From the NCBI GenBank assembly GCA_018398805.1, contig JAGFBZ010000863.1, positions 1,428,501 through 1,492,500 on the forward strand: a DNA stretch of 64,000 nucleotides, given 5' to 3'. Shown here one piece after another: positions 36,980 through 49,154 of this stretch. The notes beneath the pieces are model-generated. The model was not told the DNA's origin. It saw only the letters and a program-made list of their open reading frames with translations, and made no database searches. The translations under genes and the position numbers were made by a program. Position 1 is the stretch's first letter. Each line of letters starts with the position of its first letter. This DNA is from Hirundichthys speculiger. Taxonomy: Eukaryota > Chordata > Actinopteri > Beloniformes > Exocoetidae.

Positions 36980-36990
36980 TAATAATATTA
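36927..36990. repeat. (AAT)n microsatellite
   Basis: About 18 AAT units, then TTA-rich sequence. Poly-Asn and poly-Leu frames here are artefacts. Confidence 0.95.
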
Positions 36991-37015
36991 TTATTAGTAC
37001 ATATATATACTAGAT

Positions 37016-37521
37016 CAGTGGTGCGCAAACTGTGGTACGCGTACCACCAGTGGTACGCAAGCGCTCTCTGGTGGTACGCGGGGAACGTCATGACTTTCCA
37101 TATTGTTTCCACATTTTCATTATAAAAAAAACAACAAACAAAAAAAAAACATGATGCATTATGAATACAATATTTCAAATGAAATGTGTAGCTTAAGATA
37201 GTAAAAATTTTGTCTAAAAAAATATTTGTTGCATATTCAGTTGCAGTGCAGATGTAACAACTTTTGAGTGTGTTTATTTTACTCTGTATGAGAGTATGAC
37301 TATGTAAAAATTGTTGGACAGAGTTGTAAATGTCTAATTCAATAAGGTAAAAAGTCAGGTAATAAATAACCACAAAAAAGGAATAAACATCTCTCCTGTG
37401 TGTTTAAAGCCAATTGAGAAGGCATATGTAGCTATATTTTAAAATTGGACATCATGGTGGTACTCACAGAGCTGAACAGTTTCTCAGGTGGTACGCAGTA
37501 TTAAAAGTTTGAGAACCACTG
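37016..37521. mobile_element. hAT non-autonomous element, perfect TSD
   Basis: The left end CAGTGGTGCGCAAACTGTGG and right end AGTTTGAGAACCACTG are inverted repeats of the common hAT form CAGTGGTTCTCAAACT. TACTAGAT occurs at 37008-37015 and 37522-37529, an exact 8-bp duplication. GGTACGC motifs repeat near both ends. The 506-bp interior is non-coding. Confidence 0.93.
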
Positions 37522-38292
37522 TACTAGATCGATAACCATGTTTTTTTTTTTTTCAAATAAAATATCAACAAATTTTCATTGAAAGTCATGCCTTCTTTGT
37601 TACGCATGTTGGTATTTCCTTAAAAAAGTAAAATAAAAAATAATTTCACATTTTTTTGAAATTTTTGAAAAGTTTTGAGTTTGTATCTAAATCAGATTCA
37701 TGCATTATCTAAATTAATTTAAAAAAAAATTAATCAAAGGCCATGCAGCAGTAGTCTAAAATCCATCCCTGGGTAAAAGGAGGCTCCACTGATATGCAAA
37801 AACTATTGGATAAGCTGGGGTTCACTATCAGGCTAAAAAAAAAAAAAAAAAAATTTAAGGTGGGATAATGAGACCCTTCCCCAAAACTTCAAATTAGAAA
37901 TTACACAGTATAAAAAAGTTTAGTTGGAAGGCTATAACATACTGGCCCAGTTAGGTGCCATAAGCCCTGAGCCTCAAATATCTTTGGGGTCCTTGATCAG
38001 CTGTTGTCCTGTTCAGCCTGGTCAAGCATTAGGCATACTTCTACCAAGACAACAAAACATAACTCTTGCTGCAAAACCCTAGGTTGATCATAAATAAAAG
38101 GATTTCTCAGACAGTTGCTGAATAATATATGTTTAATTTCTTCTAAGCTCTTTAACTTGATACTAAAATTATAAATATAAATTTTAGGTAAAGAGACACA
38201 TTTTTTTGTATGCATTTATGCATTATCATTTGCCCTATAATTTAAATGGAAAAATCCAGTAATTTTGATCCTGTACAACATCCCCACTGTTC

Positions 38293-39462
38293 CAGGGGTC
38301 CATCTCAGAAAGCGGGTTAAACTTCAAGTATGTTGAACCTGAACTCAGGGAAAGTCAAAAGTTCTCCATTCCACAAAGCGACGTAACTTAACCCTGAGTG
38401 ACAGGATTCAGTTAAGCCGGTTTCAGAAACCGAGGTAACTCGGTACCCAGAGTCTGTTGTTGTAGTAACTGACTCTGAACAAAACCAGGTCGGGAGCAGG
38501 TGTACTTCACAGACCTCAAGTTTAATTTCACCAGACAGTAGATCGTGTACCACACATTTTGGAGACGTTTGAACGATGGCGTGTCACATTTGCAACAGGA
38601 AAGTAAATTCAGGATCTAAATACTTTACTGTGGTCAAGCCGGTATTCACTATTTCTGATACTCAATATATTTTTTATACTACTATACAAATATCACCCAT
38701 CTTATGCACATACGTCACATAACTTTCCCTTGGATTGTTTTATTTCATTTGCTATTATGTATTTGCAAATGTCAATCTTTACTAACAACGGGGATGCCTG
38801 AACATAGACTAGGCCCTATTAGAAAGTGCAGAGCTGTGAGAAAAGCGGCCTGGCTTATACACACATTTACAGTTGAGTGTTGTTCTGTCTTTTTGTATTT
38901 ATCAAAGGAGGATTTTGGGTAACCTACATGATTGATGATATAATTAATTATTTGAAATAACTTATTAGTATCTCTTTTCCACTTATTTGAGTAAAGAAAC
39001 ATTCTTTAAGGATTACCCAGAGTTACAGGATGTATTGACTGCATCCATATTCCCAGTGAAGCTCTTGAATTATTTTTTCTTTGTTAATGTTGGTAAAGGT
39101 TTTTATACTTCAACTGCTTCAGCATTTTTTTCCTTTCTTACTTTTAGAAAAAATGTTATTAAATATTTTAATTACACATTCACTCGCTCTGCAATTTCTT
39201 CCACATCAACCGTCTTTCCTTGGCTGCTTCTGACATTTAACGTTTCTGCAGAAACGTGAATGAAGAAGTGCAGGAGGATCTCTTCCATTTACTTGGTGTT
39301 GCCATGGTGAATTATGGTGTCGGAGCAACACTGATGATGTTTTGTTTTTTTTTTTTTATCGTAGAGGTAACACGGGGGTTTCTTAACTCACACTTGGTTG
39401 ACTCTGAGTTAGTTTTTTGACTTGGAGTTTGTTGAGCCTCCTTTCTGAAACTGTCATCTACA
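38293..39462. mobile_element. PIF/Harbinger-type element, non-autonomous
   Basis: The left end TCTCAGAAAGCGGGTTAAAC and right end GAGCCTCCTTTCTGAAAC form an inverted pair, a pattern common at fish Harbinger ends. Repeated variants follow inside the left end (CCACAAAGCGACGTAACTTA; TTTCAGAAACCGAGGTAACT). The right end has GACTCTGAGTTAGTTTTTTG and GGAGTTTGTTGAG, the matching subterminal motif. No 3-bp target duplication could be fixed, so outer limits are approximate. No Harbinger nuclease or Myb-like frame is recognisable inside. Confidence 0.58.
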
Positions 39463-39779
39463 GAGCATGGAGAAAAAACATTCACTTGATTTTAAACTTA
39501 AGTAAAAATAAAAATGATTAAAAAGTGGGATGCTAAGCAGGCTTATAGTTTAAAGTCTGCAATTCCACAAATTAAATTGAACTACAAAATATTTGTAGCT
39601 ACCTAATGCTGATGCTCATGACCAGTTTTACCGTGGTGTCTATATCTTTCAATGGACATATCTGTTCTTCCTTCATGTCTGTATTATTAATATTTTAGTT
39701 AAACTCATTCATAATTGCTGAAAGTTTCTGTTTTCATGATGGAGATGAAAAAAAAAAATTACAACATATGTTGGCACTC

Positions 39780-40990
39780 ACTTGCTAAATCTGCCAGCAC
39801 ACCAAACAGTAACTACTTTCTCCTCTGACCTGAAACAGGTAAACATTAGACTGACTTCAACTTGAAGCTCACAACTCATTCGTCCGGGCTTCATTTTGAT
39901 CAAACGAGCCAAGCGCACCGTCACTGGCAGAGCTGCATTGCAAAGAAAAGGTTTCTTCAGCACTGTAAAAGACGAGCAGTGCCTTAACCTGTCAGCAGTT
40001 TTCATCTGTGGCGTGATGGTGGGTACAGTTGTGTCCTGGTGTGAAGTGGTTCGTTAACAGATCCAGATCTTACACTTTCACTCAGCACAATCTAATCATT
40101 TTGTTGTTTTGGGGAGTTTAATTTCTAAATAAACCAAACATGGTAAATGCACTCACGTTTGTGCCTGCAAAACTATTTCCAGTTATCAGCAGTGTGTTAT
40201 GCACCTTTTGGTTTGATTTTCTTGTACTGACAGAGGAAAATACTGCTCGAAATAGAAGATCGGCTTTTTGAACTTCCTCTCTTGTTTTCAGATGAGGCTG
40301 ATAACCATTTAAAACTACATGAGTCAAGTAAGCCATAGATAGTATATTGATAAAGGTCATTTTTTTTGTTTTCTTTTTCCATTCTGATGTAATCAACTTA
40401 ATGAATTATATAAACTGTGAGAAATAACTGGTTAAAATATTAAAACATGACACATTATCACAAAATTCTTCCAATTCTTGTTTTCAATTATCACTTTGTT
40501 AATAACAACAGTAATAACAATCATACAATTTCGTTAAAATACAATTTTTTTTAATTAAATATTTTTATATCAAAATGCCCATATTGTAGACACCATTACT
40601 GCTTTAACAAATTCAGTGTTTGAGCGGCTGAGCGGTTGTGCATGGACGATCGTGTCATCGAGGAAAATAGTTGAAGGAAACCCATATCTGAAGAACAATT
40701 AGAAAAAAAAATAAAGAAATTCTACTACAATTAAAAGGAATTATCAACATTTTACAGTAATTAATATTATTTTTAAGACAAACTCTTAATGTATAGTTGC
40801 AAATGAAAAAATGTATTAAGCTCTAAAGATGACTCAGTAGCTATTTGCCCCAGTAAGAGGAACCACATGCTGTTTAAAGGACTGGAATTACAGGTGTATT
40901 TGCTCATCATCAGGAAGAGCTGCACAAACTGGAGCACGAGCAGAACAAAGGAGAACAAAGTTGCTCCTCATCGGCTCCAGAACCTGCACT
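39780..40990 (-). other. Cluster of splice-flanked open segments (candidate gene)
   Basis: Read right to left: an ATG frame ends near a possible donor at 40890; TTGTTCTTCAG precedes an 88-bp open block (40687-40600) followed by GTAATG; TGGTTATCAG precedes an open block (40297-40206) followed by GTGCAT; and GCTCGTCTTTTACAG precedes a 183-bp open block (about 39963-39781) followed by GTGAGTG. The reading phase can be kept across the first two junctions (DDEQIH, LYGFPSTIF, EFVKA, then PHLKTREEV). I recognise no protein family, the donors are of mixed quality, and chance is a serious alternative. It is not annotated as a CDS for that reason. Confidence 0.22.
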
Positions 40991-40999
40991 TAATATAAG

Positions 41000-42059
41000 T
41001 GTGATCTATGTCCACCGTTTCACTGTTGAAATGGAGTACATTTAAAAAGTGGTCTCCATCATAATACTTTCAATTTTCAGACTGGTGGTTTATGAATATA
41101 TTCCATTTATACAATTTATTCATTTGATTATTTATGTCCATGGGCCATATTCACTTTTTCCATTATCTCCCGAAATTCCTGAAGTGCCTCATGGAAATTT
41201 TCTGAGTTTAATTTAATTTACACGGAAAATTTTAATTACATTTAAATAAATAAATAAATACTCAGCTGTCACAAGTATCTTAAAATAAAATGATGATGCA
41301 AGACTAGGCTAATTTACAATTCACATTGTGACAGACGCTTTTCAAATAAAATTGAAATTGAAAATTAATTTATAATCATTTAAATTCACATATTTTAAGC
41401 TGAAATCTCAAAATAAATGGCTCTACTGAAAAAGAAAAAAAGATTGTGATCAATTTGGCTAAGGGTGATCAAAAAAAAAAATGACGTCTTGAAAGTAATG
41501 AATCTTTCACTGTTTGTTCTCCTCAGCAACAACAAGCTGAATCATCACCACTTTGGCTTTTGAGATTAACAATACCTCTGCATCAGTTTGAACTGACCCG
41601 TTACTGTCTGAACAAATCTACTTTGCATTTACACCAATATTAACAGATGAACAGTTACACCTCTCCTACTATTACAAGCACTCTCTCGTAGCCAAACTGA
41701 CCTCTGCACGTACAACCAGTGTGGTTTTGTTCATCAGCTCCCCTGCCTTTCATGTGAAATAGTCTGCTTAATACAAGCATTTGAACTGGGATATGCATGA
41801 ATGGCTAAAAGGGCAAAGATGAGCGATTGTGACGAGAATGTGATAATGAACTTTTATTTTTTAAAGTAAATATATGACATAGACTGTTAAATGTGTTCAT
41901 TCTTTCTCAGAAATTTTCTTTCCTTTCTGGCATGGCTTAGACAATAATAAGTAAATTAACTGAAACAGTATAAATACATCATGGACCATACGGCTTTGAT
42001 CCATTCCTACCAAACTGGATTGGCTAATAATTTTTTTTTTTTTACATGTTTGTCCAGTG
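41000..42059. other. No gene recognised
   Basis: AT-rich sequence with a short (AAAT)n patch near 41247-41260. No coding or transposon signal. Confidence 0.5.
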
Positions 42060-42296
42060 AAGGTATATTTACATGGATATGACTGGAAAGTCACCGGATC
42101 GCCCCCAGCCCAGTATTGTGTTGAAGTGTTCCTGGGCACTTTTCAAAATCCAGTCACTAAGGCACTCAGGGGTCACGAGGCAGAGCCTTCATCGTGCCAG
42201 TCCCAAGCCTGGACAAACAGGGAGGGTTGCGTCAGGAAGGATATCCGATGTAAAACTTATGCCAAAATCAATATGCGGAACACAATAACGTGGTGA
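42060..42296 (+). repeat. LINE/SINE 3'-tail repeat
   Basis: TGTTGAAGTGTTCCTGGGCA, then GTGCCAGTCCCAAGCCTGGA, then GGGTTGCGTCAGGAAGGATA, and finally GCCAAAATCAATATGCGGAA follow the order of a very common fish repeat tail (GTGCCGGTCCCAAGCCCGGA ... GGGTTGCGTCAGGAAGGGCA ... CAAATCAATATGCGGA). I cannot assign the LINE clade with certainty. Confidence 0.65.
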
Positions 42297-42299
42297 TGT

Positions 42300-45200
42300 T
42301 TCAAAAAAGGAAAACGCTGAAAGAAGTTGTATTTTTCCGCCCTAGAATGTTACCATCTAAGCAAAGTTAGGATGCATGGTCTTAAAAAAAAAGTTAGAGA
42401 CTCTGTTAGGCTGCTTTTAGGTTCGATATGACACATACTAGTTTCAGTGTCATTTCAGTAACCTTTTGTAATGTGACAACATTTATTTTTGTTCAGAGTT
42501 GCATTCCCTTTCATTCAGATCCTGTATTAAAGCTGCGACAGTCACACAAGACTGTTAGCAGGCATGGTGGGAACATCACTTCTTCTGACTCTGATCCTTC
42601 CATATCTGGATCAGGGTAACAGATCATTACATTTTTTTTTCCATTGGCCCAGACCAAACTTCATGTTGCAAGGATTTTATTTTATTTTATTTTTTTTAAA
42701 TGAACCTCAGTCAGAGTCACTTTATTAAACACAAAACACCCAAAGCACCACTTTTATCCTCTTATTCAGCATTCTACAGCATATTGTTCATGTCTGATAC
42801 AGCAAATCCTAACTGAAAACTGGCTCACGTCAATCATGGGAGGAGCAAGCAGGTATGCATTTTCTTGAGTTTCTTACATTCTTTGTCTTATTCTTTCATT
42901 AGTAAGTCATTTCATTCCTCCTCGTTTCTGTTATTGTCATTTCTTTGATCAGAAATCAATACATTTTTTTATTCATTTATTGCATTTTTTTTTATTGCTT
43001 ACATGATCCTGCTGTATCAAATTATTCCAAATTAGCCACCGTTATGATATTTCAGGATTGCTTCCAAAACTAGAAACATTGTCATTTGAGACGGTCCAAG
43101 CAAGCTGTAAATCTGTATCTTGAATATGAATAAAATAACATTTTAAAATGAAAAAATAAATAAATATTTTTCAACAACTCAAAAGATTCGACTCCTTTCA
43201 GTGTAATCATTAGCTGTCACGTATGTCACAGTTTAAGACTTGGTGAGCTGCATGAGGCTCAGGGGACAAAGCTACAATGAGTAACGCCGCACCAGAACGT
43301 GAACCGTCATGCCTGCACTGCCTGATATCCCAAAGGTGAGGTCGACTTTTTTTCCAAATCACTTCTTTTTTTTTTAAATTTTTCTTCACTTGTGATTATT
43401 GTTAGATGTTAGTACAGACGTAAATAAAATAAACTATGTCTTTTGAACTCGCATTATATATTTATGTTTTACAATAAAGTCCCTAATTTTTTAAAGGCCT
43501 CATATAAATTCAGTTATTGTTGCTAACTTAGTAGCGTACGACGTAAGCCTTGTAGCAGGAGCTACTAAAACATTTAGAATCTGTAAATATCAATGCAAAG
43601 GTCTAAAGAAAGAGTACTACAAATGCTAGGGCCTAAAAGTATGCAATAACACCTACAGAGCATCACTAAGTTCAATGTGTGGGATATAACAACATCTGGT
43701 GAATTTCATTCCACTCTTAAAAGTACATAGAAAAAAAAGGCAAATACCGTGTCTTTCCTGGCTAGTGTAATGACACGGTGGTGCACCATGTCAAAGGACA
43801 AGGCAGGTGACCTTGCATCATGTTGGAAATAAATTCGGTGTTAATTAATGGTAACGATAACGTTAATATATGAAAGAATACTTGATACGGTCCCATATTT
43901 GTTTAAAACAGCAAAAAGTCTGTTAAGGTCTATAAGTCAAATGTGAATTCATATTTTTTCCCGACCAGCCAAGCTCATCTATTTGAAAAAATAAATAAAA
44001 TATGTGTATTTAGTCTAACCTTATGTTGAATTGAAACAAAAGGAGACAACAAATTGGGAACTTTTATTTACACATAGATTTCCTAGTGACAGAAATGCTG
44101 AACATCGCCCTGAACCAAGCCAGAGCTAAAGATCGAAGCAGTCAAATTGAGAAAGGGTTGCTCTGTACAGAAAACTAACCAAGACGTCGACACTCACTTG
44201 GACAGCTGTTCCAGCTGACTTCATGGCACGAGGAAAGTGACTTTCATCGAAGGACAGATAACATGCAGAACAAACATTTCTCAAAAAATATTGTCATGAG
44301 AGAGAGAATGTTGTCTTTCTGTTGTCCTCTGAAGTAACTGACCTCTAAATAAAAAAAAAAAAGTATTTAATGCTTATGATCCTGACTATTGAATAGAAAA
44401 AAAAAACTTTAAAAATTTTAATGATATACTATGTACAGAACTAAATACGGTATACGGTATACTTAGCCTTTAGAAGATTATAGGAATGTTTTACCATTTT
44501 CTGATTAAAACAATGACCGAACATCTTTTTCAGTAAAAATCGCTACATTTGATATCTGACTGAATGCAAAAGCAAATGTCATCTAATACTCACATGATAA
44601 TACCGTGAAATCTGTAACACACATAGCCTCAGCTTTATGAAACTAATAATTTATAAACCCATCCTAGATAAGCATGATTTGTAGTCTCAGAAAAAAAGCG
44701 TGTATGTCATTATAAATCAAACCATAGTTGCTTTACACTAAATCCATGCATTTAAAATATAAATAAATATTACGTCATTGCCAATTACACAGACAAGATA
44801 TTAACTTTTCCATTTTTTAAAAGTGGACCTATATATTATTGTAGTTTTCCATTGTGACCATAAAATGATAACTTGACTGCATATTGGAGTTGACTGACCA
44901 AAGACATACAAAGCAAAGATGAAGAATTTGGACTATCTTAGTCAAAGTGAAAATTAGGAGGTCACATTCTCCTCACTGTACCCTGCAGGCAGCAACATCA
45001 GTGTGTTTCATTAACTACAGAAGCTCCACTGAATAAAAGCGCTGCACCTGGGCAGAGACTCAAGACATGCGCTCTAATTCAAAACCCACCGAAAAAGGGA
45101 ATGCAGTACCAAATGATAATTCAGTGGGATATATCCCATACATCATAGTTGGGGATGGAATTATGGCAAATAAAGGAGAGCACAACTCTATAACCTATAA

Positions 45201-45880
45201 TGTGCTGTTATTTACACGGGAATAGTGCAAATAACTGAAAAACCTACGAGGGGGAAGTGTGGAAAAACACATAGGAGACAGTGAGGATATGACACACAAG
45301 CCATGTCATTTCATGCTTCACCACATTGTGAGTTTCTGTGGTTACAATATATCTAACCATTATTTATTTATTTATTTTTTTTACCAAACAGTAACACATA
45401 CACACATCTATACACTCACAAATGAAGCCATCCTCTCATGATGTTTAATTTTTCAGATTTGACCACATATTTTACCAGAGGCACCCCTTTTTTAAAAGAG
45501 CAGAGTGATTTGGATGGATTACGTTTAATTTAAGCAGTATTTAATTCACAAGTACGTTCAAATTACTCTATTACAGTACCTCTAAATAGCAGCTCTGAAA
45601 TTCACTCATATCATTACAACTGACCATTTAGGCTTACTAAATTCTGGAATGGGACTGAATCAGATCAGAAGAGTCTCGGACCTGGAGGATAAGCATGAAT
45701 TTCGCCTTAATAAGTTAATGTCCTTTCCCTTCTTTTTTTTTTTTTCTTCTTCTTATCTTCCCTCACCTGATCTTGAAAGTTGCTTCAACATAAGGAAATA
45801 AATCACGACGCGCTGTGAAAACGCCATCGCCTGATGTTTTGTCAACACTTCTGAACGTCCGTCCCCACATTTCTAACAAT
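42300..45880. other. No gene confirmed
   Basis: AT-rich. Two plus-strand ATG-to-donor candidates (42564-42615 and 43277-43335) are described as findings. Nothing else is recognisable. Confidence 0.4.
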
Positions 45881-45889
45881 TAGACGCGA

Positions 45890-46290
45890 GGATACAGAAA
45901 GACGGTGTATTTGGAGAGTAAAGGATTTCTGGGCGCCGCGCTCTCCAATCAGAAACGAGAAGCATCGATCGTGTTAACTCTGTCGGGGTATCACTGCTCG
46001 CTCTCAACTTCAGCCCGCTTCATCTACAAAAGGCTTTGTGGGAGAAAATGATCATAACTTTTGAGAGAGGCACTGCTGGCTCATTTGCTCATCGCCGTAC
46101 AAGAGGAGGAGAATAAAAAGCGAACCAACGGCATGGAGTAAGAATTACATGGAGCACGTGCGTGTTCATCCGTGCTGAGTGACAGATGAGGTCAAATCTA
46201 TCGCAACAAGCTTCATGAAGTAGGCAGGTAATCTACAGCAGCAGTCACCGACCATCTCTGAAGGGAGACGGGGGGATTTTTCCAAAAGTT
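45890..46290. promoter_or_regulatory. GC-balanced, CpG-containing block, possible promoter flank
   Basis: Composition changes from AT-rich to balanced with many CpG. A CCAAT box (45945-45949) lies about 165 bp upstream of a TATA-like AATAAAAAG (about 46112). A possible splice donor AGGCAGGTAATC is near 46225. These are weak signals individually, but the change of composition continues into the CpG island at 47 kb. Confidence 0.35.
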
Positions 46291-46337
46291 AAGCACTGGA
46301 TGCTGCCCAACAATCTACAGCTAATATGAGCATGAGT

Positions 46338-46342
<5 letters not shown>

Positions 46343-46381
<39 letters not shown>

Positions 46382-46387
46382 TATATA
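46343..46387. repeat. (TA)n microsatellite
   Basis: About 16 TA units followed by AAATATATA. Confidence 0.95.
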
Positions 46388-46927
46388 ATTTTCCATGAGA
46401 AGTGCGCTGTCGTGCTGTCTTACCTGTCAGCAGCTGGGGGGGTTCCTCCTCTCCTGTTTACAACTGCAGCTGTGGTCGCTTGTTTTCTTCCACTTTTATG
46501 CCCGAAAACAAGAGGGAAAAAAAATAACTTCCTCCGCTTGTTGTGCTTGCCGACATCTATCTTTTAGCCTTCTCTGACAAAACTAAATAAATAATGAAAC
46601 TACGCTACATACTGCGCTGCCTTATCCTCGGCTTGGAAAAGATTTTACTCTCAGTGCCCAAAGAAGAAAAGTGGCATTACCTACTGTTTTCCCACCAGTG
46701 TTCAGTTTTTTCTTTACATAAGAACAAAAAAGTCGACTTGACGCGCAGAAGACAGTCGCGTGTCCCAAAGCAGCGAGGCGCGCGCAGCTATCACAACAAC
46801 GCACGTGAAGCAACGAGTAGTAATTAACTCTGATAAAATGTCGATTCAGTTGTTTATTCGCCGTTTAAAGTAACACGGAGTTCATTAAAAGCACATATGT
46901 CTGTCTTTCATAATGTCCATTTTCATG

Positions 46928-46962
46928 AAAATAAATAAATAAATAAATAAATAAATAAAAAT
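46928..46962. repeat. (AAAT)n microsatellite
   Basis: About eight AAAT units separating the two CpG-containing blocks. Confidence 0.95.
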
Positions 46963-46984
46963 AACCAAGCTTGTAAAGCGTCTT

Positions 46985-47400
46985 TACAAGACTCAATTCT
47001 TTAACCGGCCGCCCAGCAAATGCGACAATTAACTAGGTTAAAAAGAGTCCGTTGCCGCGGTGCCGGAAAACACACCGAAAGAGAGAGGGAGCGCGCGAGC
47101 TCCGGTGAAACGGAGAAGCATGACTGTCCTGCCGTCCTGCTCCTTTTCAGAAGTGCGAGCCGGAGCGAGCTCATCTCCTCCCGGTAAAAAACGATGATAC
47201 GCCAAGCGAGTCAGGAGCGGAATAGTGGGGATCCCCTGCTGCGTCCAATCCTGACGTCTGAACCGCTGGAGAGGGATCCGCGTGTGCGCGGCCGCGCGCG
47301 AGCACATGAAGGATGGGGGGGATGTTTATTGTGGAGACTGAGAGTCATCCGCGACTTTCAACCGTATGGCCGACTTTGACAAGTAACGGCAGCAGGAAAG
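46985..47400 (+). promoter_or_regulatory. CpG island, putative promoter and first exon
   Basis: I count about 35 CpG by eye in roughly 345 bp (47048-47390), far denser than the rest of the window, and no transposon ends surround it. A CCAAT box (47245-47249) sits 3 bp before TGACGTCT (47252-47259), one base from a full CRE. Downstream, an ATG in good context (CCGTATGG, 47366-47368) encodes MADFDK then stop, but GACAA|GTAACG at 47382/47383 offers a splice donor before that stop. If used, this would be a rightward gene with a very short first coding segment. I cannot name the gene. A minus-strand frame of 89 codons (47038-47307) also crosses the island and is probably a by-product of its GC content. 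Confidence 0.5.
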
Positions 47401-47577
47401 TGAGAAGGGCATCACCAGTACCAGCTTACGCATGAGCCTTAGACTTGGTTTATAGGTTTTGTTTTGTTTTTTGTTTTTTTTAAATCAAGGTATTAATGGC
47501 GTCCAAATTTATTTTCAAGTCTCTTTTGGAGACAAACAGAAAATAGGGAACCTGACACTCTTTATAGCAGGGGTGTC

Positions 47578-48179
47578 AGACTCATTTTCACTGAGGGCCA
47601 CATCAGCATCATGGTGGCCCTTGAAGGGCCAGACTGACATCATGAATGTAACAAAATGCAATGTAAATCAAAATCATTTAAAACTACACCTTGTTAAATA
47701 AGGGTTTCTGTATTTATTATGTATTCAAGTGTCTTTAACTCATTATTATATTAAACTCGGGGTTTGTGGTTGTAAACCTGCTCTCGCACAGATGATGGTT
47801 AGAAGCGGAAGCAATAGCTCCGTGTTTGCTGTCAAAACGCCGACGGAGATTAAACTCTTTCACGACTGACACCGTAACACAAAAGAGAGGCCTACTGTTC
47901 TTCACCTTGAGGTACAAACTTGTATTCATTTTTCTTAAGTTCGTCAGTTCTGAAAATCGTCTTGGTGTCTTGCTCATGGTTATATACTATTAGCTTGTGG
48001 GTAACAATGAAATGCATTATGGGAGATGCAGTTTATTGTCAATATGCGCTTTAAAGCTTATTTTAAGTCTTAAAATATTGGTTCAAAATTTAATCCAATA
48101 ATGCACAAGCTCTCGAGGGCCACATAAAATAGCGTGGCGGGCCACATTTGGCCCGCGGGCCTTGTGTTTGACACACGTG
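47578..48179. mobile_element. hAT non-autonomous element, perfect TSD
   Basis: The left end CAGGGGTGTCAGACTCATTT and right end GTGTTTGACACACGTG are imperfect inverted repeats. Flanking CTTTATAG at 47570-47577 and 48180-48187 is an exact 8-bp duplication. Near each end GAGGGCCACAT and GCGGGCCACATTTGGCCCGC match the GGCCACA subterminal motif common in fish hAT elements. The 602-bp interior is non-coding. It lies just right of the CpG island. Confidence 0.94.
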
Positions 48180-48187
48180 CTTTATAG

Positions 48188-49150
48188 AAACCTAAGTAAT
48201 ATCATTACAAGCAAACGTCTGGGACCGTCTCCTTAAAAAGAGTCCAGTCCCTGCCTAGTTCTGGGAAAGGTCACACTTTTGTTGGTAAAGTCATTTTGTA
48301 TGGAATATAGTGCGGTTTTATTTTGTATACACATTATCTATCTTTTTCTGTGGCCGCAACAGCGTGGCCAGTAATTGGCCAGCCCCTAATACTATCTGCC
48401 ACTGCTGCTGTTTACTCTGTTTGATTACTCTCTCAGTTGGCTGTGCCGGTGAGAAAGTAATATGCTTTTGCCGGAGAAAGGAAACATGTCCAGTCATGCC
48501 TACGGTGAATTTTACACAAAACGCACATGATTCCTAAGTTCTTAATAACAGTGTGAAATAAAAGTTGTTTCCCTCTGACTTTAACATGGTAACATAGTAC
48601 TAACACAATCATCTTTTGCTTTATTTATTTATGGTACCATACAAAAAGAAATGGTGAAATGTTTTACTATGTAGTCTGAACAGTCCTGCAGCAAATGTTA
48701 TGCAGTCCTATTATATTTGTACATGCTGAAGTTTTTAGTGGAATTTATTGGAAAAAAAAAAAATTTTTGAATTTTATTCAAGTTGAATTTTGGATTTCTT
48801 AAACTGTCCTGTGTGTGAGTGCATGGCTGTTTGTCTCTGCAGCTGCTTCAGTTTGTACCTTGCCTCCAGGCTGACAACGGCTGGCATAGTAAGGCTCCAG
48901 TGCCTTACTTGGTCTTGAAATCTGATAATCACAACCTCAAATGAACAACAACAACTGACATATCGCACTTGGCAGTGTTTAACAAAAGCAAAAGGTTGTT
49001 TTAGCGTCCTCACTGTTAAGGAAGTACAAGGATAAGCAGGAGCTAGGTGCTGCTAATCATACACGCAAGATTAATTGATCATTTTCACAACATTGGCCAC
49101 GATACCTGGTGTAGTGTATAAAATAAATTAAATAGAGCATATTTGATTGG
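48188..49150. other. No gene recognised
   Basis: A short SINE-like fragment, GTGTGTGAGTGCATGGCTGT at about 48809, is the only recognisable feature. The rest is AT-rich. Confidence 0.45.
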
Positions 49151-49154
49151 ATAT

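Noticed and set aside
36733..37373. 130- and 149-codon frames with poly-Asn or poly-Leu
   Set aside because: The homopolymeric part is the AAT repeat, and the remainder crosses the boundary of the hAT element at 37016.
44190..44250. Minus-strand MKSAGTAVQ before CAA|GTGAGT
   Set aside because: A strong donor-like motif but no acceptor or supporting exon; isolated GTGAGT motifs are expected by chance in 64 kb.
47038..47307. 89-codon minus-strand frame across the CpG island
   Set aside because: GC-rich DNA lacks stop codons by composition; there is no family motif and no splice context.
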